The notes under the pieces are model-generated. The model was not told the origin of the DNA. It did not search any database and was given only the letters and a program-made list of their open reading frames with translations. From Chiua virens (lineage: Eukaryota; Basidiomycota; Agaricomycetes; Boletales; Boletaceae), in contig JAHNUO010000001.1 in the NCBI GenBank assembly GCA_019787685.1, positions 3,410,001 through 3,474,000 of the forward strand: 64,000 bases of DNA, in the 5' to 3' direction. This document shows positions 56,705 to 64,000 of this stretch, in pieces. Both the position numbers and the translations under genes were made by a program. Every line of letters starts with the position of its first letter. The first letter of the stretch is position 1.

Positions 56705-59700
56705 TCACTCCTCCCGTTGTCGCTTGACACGTCCCCGGCTCTCCCTACATCGATCACGGTCAACACCACCCAGAAAACAAGAAACCGCATCACGCACGCA
56801 AACGCCCTGCTCTTTCGCTTCCGACTCTCCCTTTTCATCGCATTCCGCGTCACTTTGCGTTTCGCAGCGCCCTCCGGATCCGTCGTCGCCTACGTCATGA
56901 GCACACGTCCACCCCCCACCGACGAACACGACCCACCTTGGTCACACGTGCCACCCATCGCGCTTGCTGCACGCTCACCGCACCCTGTCGGATCCGATTA
57001 TACGCGTTTGCAAACCCGGCCGTGCCCACTTTGGCTCGCACGAGATCTTGCAGCTCGATCGCCGTCGTTTTGAGTTCCTCTGTCATTGCATCAGCGTTCT
57101 GCCAAGTAGCGTCTGAACCAACGCACCCATCTCAGCATCCCAGATCGTACCTTCCTCGGTGATACGGTATACCGGCGTCAGGATGTGTGGCAGGAATCGC
57201 TCCAGCTGCGTCGCGTCCATGTGCGATGCCATCGCCGCAAAGAAACGCAGCACTGACAATGGCGCGAGCGCCCAGTTGGCCTATCGTGCGCTATAAGTAT
57301 CAGCCAGCGCATGCGCGTGCAGCACCACTCACCAGACCCGTTGTCCTGTTCCGTCGCGCAATCTGTGCCGATCGCGCTTGATACGACAGCTTAGAGAATA
57401 ACCACGGCCTTCCTCTTCCTCGACGTCCCCACCCCCGTTCGTCAAACGCGCCTCGAACCACTTGCCCACGAAGAACAAATTCTTGACCGCCTGCAACGCA
57501 ACGTCCGCCTCCAAATGCACACTCTTGAGCAACACACACAACTTGTCCGCCACGTCCTTCATCCCTGCGTGCATCAACACCTCGTCCATCGTCGTCGACG
57601 CCGCAAACAATACCCCGAGCAACCGACACGTCGCACTCCACACCCACGCATGCGGAAACCCGAGCAGCTGCACGACGCACGTCCACCGCACCCTCCCCTC
57701 CGCCGTCGCTTCCGGAAACACCTGCAACACCTTGCCCAAACTCTGCAACATCTGGTACGTCGTATGCCACTCCCCATCCAGCCCATCCTCCTCCTCCCCA
57801 TCGACGTCCATCTCCCCCTCCCCGGCGAGCAACGCACAGCTGTGCTCCACAACAATGCCCAAGTCCGCCAAGATCTCGTCGAGATACGGCGCCGCACCAC
57901 GTTGTAGCCCATCCGCGACCAACCCGTACACCTGCACCGCGACGCTTCGCAACGCCCCCTTGTCCGTCTGCACCGCCCACGCATGCAAGTGACCCATCAC
58001 CGCCCGCGTCAGCAGTTCCTGTTGCACCTCGAACCATTTCACCAACACCTAGATCACGCCCGCAGCCGCCACCCGACAACCCTTGTCCGCATCATTCGCC
58101 ACGCACAGCACGAGCGCAACAAACAACATCCCCGCGTGTGTTGCCATCAGTCCCATGTCAAACTTGGTGAGGAGCGCGTGCAGGAGTTCAAGCACGCTTG
58201 ATCGGCCCGACGCATGTTCGTACGACAGATTCCGCGAGAAAAAGGTGAGCGTCGTTTGCAGACGGCTCGCGCCTTGGGGGTAGTCGAGCAGAAACTGGAG
58301 GAGCAACGACCGCGCGGATTCGCGCGTATGGGCCGACTGGGATGTGACGAGGATAGACGACACCACGGTCATCAGGTCGTACAACTCGGGTACGACGAAC
58401 TTGCGCGCGACGATCGCACGCAACAGGGCGAACACGCTTGCCTGTCGTGTCGGTTCTTCGAGATCGGGTGCGAGCAACTCCAGTAGAAACAAAAGGTCCC
58501 TTTCCTTGACGTTTGAGGTCGGACACTCCCTGAGGATCGTTGCGAGTGATTTGAAGGCGGTTTGAGCAACCTCAGATTCGGCGCTCCCAACGGACTGAAT
58601 GATGGCTAAAATTTGGCGAGACATGAGCGGGGCAGACGACGGGACGGCCTTCGGCGGACATTGAAGGATGCATGGTCCGGCTTTGAGAGCGGCAGCGATG
58701 ACCGCTTCCGACTCGGCGTAGAGCGTATTCCCGATCAAATTCACAAACAGCTCCAACCTCGCCAACAGCTGCGCATCGCGTAGATCGAACCGCGCGTGTC
58801 GATACGCAGTCGTGAACAAGTCCAGTCCAAACACGACGAACCTGATCCAAAAAATGCGTCAGTCAGGACCCGCATACACGCAGACCTCCCTACCGGTACG
58901 AATTATGCGCATAATGGTCGTTATCGGGCACGATCTTCCGCTTCGTCTGAACGATATAGTCGTTCTTGCGTCCCCCCCCTTTGCCCGACACGCCCTTTCT
59001 CTCCCCCGCCTGCAAAAACTTGGCGTTCTGGCTGATCAGCGTATGACACAACACCAACAACACCGCTGGGTCCAACCGCTTATTCGCGTTGAGCCCACCC
59101 GCGATCCGGCGAAGCACCTCCTCCACCTGTTGCATCGGCTTCGTCGACGTCGTCACCTCCATCACCGATCGGAGCGGTACCAACAGTGCGCTGATCCGGT
59201 TCGGCGACACGTACCGTGCACCAAGCGCAAAACAGTCGAGTCCCCGCGACGTGCTCCCCTTGACCTCGCGCATCTTAGTCCTAAAGTCCTCGTGCTGGAC
59301 GGCCTTGCTCGACTCACCAAACACGACTTCAGATGTGACGTGCGTGAGAGCGTCGATGCACCCGTTGAGGTCGTCAAACGCGGCGTCGCCACGGTCGGGT
59401 GAGGTGACGTAGGTCAACAACGCGTGCGTCACGTAGGCGAGCACGTGAAGTTGTGGCCCGCGTACGAGCGCAGCTCGGGGCTCGCGTAGGGCCAGCGGGA
59501 GGTATGTCGGACCCAACGCAACCGCGATCCGAGACATCGTCTCCCGGACGAGATCGCGTGTGTCTTGGGATCGGCTGCGCAGCGCCTGACTCAACACCGT
59601 CAGCAGTTTTCCGAGCTGGGCCTCTCTCGCGCTGGATGGGAGATGCAATGCGACATTAGCGATTCTGAATGCGATGGGGATCCGAAGGCTGTCTTCATTC

Positions 59701-62700
59701 TCGTCCCGGTTCTCTAGGTACCCAAGCAACGCAGGTAGAAGATGCATGTTCACTGCGTCGGATACCTTTTTGACATCCACAGAAGGAGCGACGGACGGGG
59801 GTTGGACATCGACCGCGTTCTCCTCGCCTTCCAGTGACTCGCCATCGACGACGATGGCAGCGTCCGTATCCTGGACGGCCTCCATCGAAAAGTGGAAATT
59901 TTCGAGAATAGCCACTAGCGTGCGCACGTGTACACGAACGGCCCCGTCCTTGTCGTTGGAATTCCGAATCTACTTTTGCACGAGACTATAATACGCCGTC
60001 CAAGGCAGCTGCTTCGCAATCCGGCCGAGCGTATTGATTGCCTCGGCCACCAACAAATGGTCGAGCGATGCCGTCGAGACGACGTAGTGTTCCACTAATG
60101 GTGCGAACACGTCCACGAGCGTCTTGCCACGGAAGTACCCTTCGTTGCACTGTTTGCCAAGCCGACGAAGCGCTCTCGTCCATCGGTGAGTCTGGATGTG
60201 ATGGATGTTGGTGAAGAAACTCACTTCGTCGTCACCGCCGGCAAGCAGGGGTCGCATCTCCTGAAGGGACGCGATGCGTTCACATTTGAGGACGGCGTGG
60301 GCGATGACACCAAGGGCTTCAGCACGGACGAGCTCCGACTTGGATCGCAATGCGTTCTTGAGTACAGGAAACACGGTACGCATAAACACGGGCTCGGCCT
60401 CGATCGCGGCGGGTGTATCTGAGGCGACGACACCGATGAAGCGGCGGAGAGTAAACGCAGCGTTGTTGCAGATCGCGAGTTCCTCCGGGTCTTGAATGAA
60501 ATACAATGCGTTGTATAATGCTGGAAGCCATTCGTGAGTGGATAGGATGGCGTAGCTCTCCTCGTTGAGCGTCGTAAACGTCGTCAGTCGACGATCAAAG
60601 TCGGGTTCGTTCACGCATTTCGTTGAGCATGCGTTGAGCGACTCCAACAACGGTGCAAGCGCTTGAAGAGTAGGATGAACGAACGCCAACTGTTTGAACG
60701 TCGACGTGAGCGCAATTCGAGCGCCATTGGAGCGGAACGTGAGGAATAAGTGAGAAAGTAGCTCGTAGACACATCGAAAGGTCGGTGATGTCGGATCTGA
60801 TAACTCGGGTACAAGCGAGAATAGGTTATTCAGGACTGTCAACAGATTAACTTTGGTCTTTTCGGGGACCACCTTCCCTGGCTTGCGCAACAGCGGGGAG
60901 AGCAAGCCTACAAGGACGGCGACCTGTTCGGGGTCGGTGATGTGATGTGCCACCTGTGACAGGACGCTGATCTGGCGCTGAGCAAGGGGGCTGGACAAGT
61001 GTTGGTCGCCCTTGGTTCGCTCTACCAGCGTCGTGAGGTTCTGAAGAAGAACCGAGAGATGCGGTTTCACAATGCGTTCCACGATCACGTCATCTTCGGA
61101 GGAGAATGCGAGCAGACGGTCGACAATGTCAAAGACGTGCATCAGGACAGCAGGTTTAACGTTCGTGGCAACCAAGCAATCCAAGACCTTGCGCAGCACT
61201 CGATGGTCGTAATCCACCAAGTAATAGACGTATTCTGGTCGAGAAGCCCACAGAGAGAGCACCTCAAGCAAGGCTGACGGTGCTTGAGTATTCTCTTGGT
61301 CGAGGAGAGTGATTCGCGGGGAAAAGATGGCGTCAAAGGACGTCCGAAGGTATGGCGAGTAATCGAAGGAGACGGGATTGCGGAAAAAGTCTGCGAGTCG
61401 GCGGAACCCAAGCTGTCGGATGGAACGCATCGTCCTCATGACCGAACCTTCGTCAACATTTGTGTCAGCTTCGGCGGCAGTATCCTCTCGATCCTCCTCT
61501 TCCTCTCCTTGGGTGTCATCAATACCACTTGCGGCTGACACCTCAATCTGCTTCGACCCTCCTAATCGGGTCTGTACAGCTGCGGTGAGGTTCAGGGCAG
61601 TCCCAAGAAGAGCTGGCCAGTGCGCCACCACGTTCGGCCCAAGTTGCCTCAGCACTTCGCCCAAGAGGTTCAGAAATCCGACCTGCTGCTTTGGAGACAC
61701 ACCCAAAGGTACTGGGCTCAACATAAACATCTCGTCCTTCCACGGCCGACGACTCGACCTCATTGGTTTCAGCATCAAGTCGACGAACAGTCCCAACTCG
61801 TCTTCAGTGCATACAGCGAGCACGCTTAGCACTGAGGCCCTTCTATCCCCTCCTCTTGTATGACCCTTCTTCTCAAGCATGATGCCAAAGAGTAAATGAA
61901 TCGTTATGTCCACAAACATCGGCCGATCTGTGATGTCCAATGAAGACAAGTCAAGATGCACGAGTTCGTCTCGCCATAGCATATCGTCCGAGAAACGTCG
62001 AAGCGTGTTTTCATGTCTTACAAGGTTGGGAGACTCGTATTTAAAGACGCAGTTGAGGGCTGCCGTTTGCAGTGCACGATTGGGGTGGGATAAGAGGGAA
62101 CAATGGAGCTCAAAGAGCGTTTCCGTTGAATGGAGTGCCTTGGGGTTGGTGAATTTGCTGAACAGTGTGAGCCAGGCGTTGATTTTATAGCGGGGTAGAC
62201 TCGAAACCGTGTTATCACTGACCGCTATCGACAGGAAGAATGGAACAAGTTCGCGATTGTGTTTCTCAACAAGCGATGCACATTGTCCCATTGTCGATAA
62301 CAACTGTGTCTCGAACGAAACAAGATCGAAGCGGTCAGAGGACTTTTGATCCTAGCGAAAGGAAAACGACAGTAAACATCCCTTGCAGAGCCAAAAAGAC
62401 GGACACCTACAAGGATGATGCATTTCCGATCATGTTCTTGGTCCAGCCAACTCGACATCGCACTCCTGATCTTATGAGCAGCACCATCTCTCCATGTTCG
62501 TTCGTCCTCCCAGGGGTTTTCATTTTGCTCTACGTTCTCAAATAGCCATTCGGGAAGTCTACAAGCCTCCGCCACTCTAGTAATTGCCTGCAACTCGTCA
62601 AAGAAGCACACCCAAACCGAATCCCCGAATCGTTTCGCCAAGGATGAGAGCGCTTCGGCAGCAGGCGACCATAGCGGCCGTAGGTTGACCTTCAGCTGGG

Positions 62701-64000
62701 CTAAGAAGGCGCGTTTAAACGAGCTCGAGTAGGTCGCGAGGACAGAAACTCACAAATCAACCACCTGATACAAAGATCAGTGGCGAGCGGTTCACCATCT
62801 TTGATCACCTGTCCAATACGACCGATGCGCAACACCCGTTCATGCACACCTTGAGCGTCCAGAGAAACCTCTTCTCCTTGCAAACAACGTTTCAATACGT
62901 CTTGCTCTCCCGGAGATGACTTGACCAGCTTTGAAGAAAGGATTTCGAGTGCGCTGAGACGCAACGATCGCGAATGGGAGCTAATGCATGTCCGAAGGTG
63001 CAAGTATATCTCCGAGAAGGACGTGGCGTCTGATGACAAAGGGCTGATGAGAAACACCATCATTGATAGATATTTTCCAGATAGAGAGAAATTATCTTGC
63101 CTCGATTGTGTGAGACCTGCCAGACCGTTCAGGACACAATGAGACCACGACCACCGCCGCATGACCGTCCTGGTCCACTCTACCAGATCAACCTGTTGTC
63201 TCTCCTCTGAGTTTGGTGCATCGAGCATGCGCTGCACTATCCCCACTAGTAATACTGGCGTCTTCTCTGCGTACACCGATAGTGACAGGAGGTTACGCAA
63301 TTCATTTACACCGTCCGGAGTGAGCTCCCAGCGGGATAGTCGTTCACTAAGCCAGACATCCATGGTGCGTCTCCATACGACATCCACCTCCCCGAGTTTA
63401 TCGGCATGAGTGAGGCTCGATAGCAAACGAAGGGTCTGCTTTGGCTCCATGGTGAGGAGGTCAGTGGTGGACCTTAACAAGACAGGTAGGGCAACAAGCT
63501 TCCACTCTCCCCAAGACAGCTCGGCGAGAGCGCCAAGGAGCGAACTTCCAAACTTTGGGACTTTAAGAGCTTCCGAGTTGAATAAATACCCGACGTTCGT
63601 TGCCATGGACATGTCGCCTGCAGTGAGGATTGAGGCTGAAAAGTGAAGCAGGGCGGTTTTGATTGGGGGGCAGATTCGGATATTAGGTAGTGCAGAGGCC
63701 AATTGTGATAAATGTGACGCTTGGGCATGAAATTGGCAACGGTAAAACAAGACTGGATATCAAAGAAAACATACACATTAATCGGGAGCCTTGACGTACG
63801 CCGCAAACCACACTAATCAGTTCCAATATGCGCCGGAGACGTTCAATTTCTACTTCATTTGAAGGAGGTTGGTTGACGATGGTCGAAAAAAGAGTTATAA
63901 GTGGGTCGGCGATGCCAGAAAATTGGTCAGCGTCCTTGCAATGGTGAATGATAGAAGTGAGTGTGCGTCGAAGAAGTGTATACAGCGGACCAGGATCGGG
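56705..64000 (-). CDS. UTP20: UTP20 (U3 snoRNP / 90S pre-ribosome HEAT-repeat protein), 5' end outside window, two in-frame TAGs
   Basis: Utp20 is a very large HEAT-repeat scaffold of the small-subunit processome, acting in the nucleolus. Matching blocks run in order: 'QLKVNLRPLWSPAAEALSSLAKRFGDSVW', 'STMGQCASLVEKHNRELVPFFLSI', 'LHSTETLFELHCSLLSHPN', 'NIHHIQTHRWTRALRRLGKQCNEG', 'EAINTLGRIAKQLPWTAYYSLVQK', 'RTLVAILENFHF', 'LFLLELLAPDLEEPTRQASVFALLRAI', 'KTTAIELQDLVRAKVGTAGFANAYNRIRQG' and the basic tail 'RKRKSRAFAESRGRVKRQREE' ending at TGA 56705. Introns, for example 'IIL|DQKSSDRF' near 62340-62400, splice cleanly. Two codons are unexpectedly TAG: 59968-59970 (after SLVQK) and 58049-58051 (after AAGVI), although the frame continues with good similarity on both sides. 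They may be base errors, true nonsense or the first marks of pseudogenisation. Confidence 0.88.

Noticed and set aside
57300..58079. 259-codon Gly-rich minus-strand frame
   Set aside because: It overlaps the conserved UTP20 frame in a shifted register; composition (Gly/Arg/Val) is that of a G+C-rich shadow.

Overview
The window is nuclear DNA of a basidiomycete, most likely an agaricomycete mushroom. The evidence is the dense short introns (about 45-65 bp, GTRNGT...CTRAY...YAG), a FunK1-type kinase behind Crinkler-like headers, an agaricomycete multi-pass membrane protein family, and Ty1/copia, Ty3/gypsy and PIF/Harbinger elements of mushroom type. I cannot name the species. No rRNA, tRNA or CRISPR is supported.

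Layout. 1-20,160 is nested transposon debris. It holds a copia gag (2,287) and a copia pol with its 3' LTR (9,649-11,779), each cut by LTRs of one gypsy family (called A here; copies at 3,393, 4,183, 8,941 and 15,831). It also holds a plus-strand gypsy gag relic (4,888-6,975), a decayed four-exon host-type gene (7,498-8,787), a dead Harbinger transposase (12,675-14,121), and a minus-strand gypsy gag with its 5' LTR (14,235-19,468). That LTR carries an oppositely oriented solo LTR with a perfect 4-bp target duplication.

20,465-30,240 mixes one intact multi-exon gene, an Spt5-like KOW protein (21,240-24,931), with duplicated gene remains: a KIN1 kinase fragment and a decayed MED14 copy. 30,714-40,667 is a gene block: a zinc-ribbon protein with 63-residue repeats, a small unknown gene, and a SNF2-family helicase. 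42,138-46,307 has a second KIN1 fragment abutting a 5'-truncated membrane protein gene, then a small mitochondrial-type protein. 46,707-49,320 encodes the most striking gene: three ubiquitin-like Crinkler-type headers, a PD-(D/E)XK-like segment and a FunK1 kinase. 49,640-50,750 holds recyclin-1/Sec10 tail fragments and 50,911-53,498 a histidine acid phosphatase. 54,297-56,640 holds a coiled-coil gene, an Hsp70-like fragment and a reductase-domain fragment. 56,705 to the right edge is UTP20, running in from beyond the window, with two isolated in-frame TAG codons.

There is no operon logic here, as expected in a fungus. The theme is a repeat-rich, rearranged segment where pieces of conserved single-copy genes (KIN1 twice, MED14, RCY1, an Hsp70-like gene, an adenylate-forming reductase) have accumulated next to lineage-specific, fast-evolving genes. 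In the transposons most premature stops are TGA, usually where relatives have arginine, which suggests CGA-to-TGA decay at CpG. Family names rest on motif recognition by eye, with no database search.
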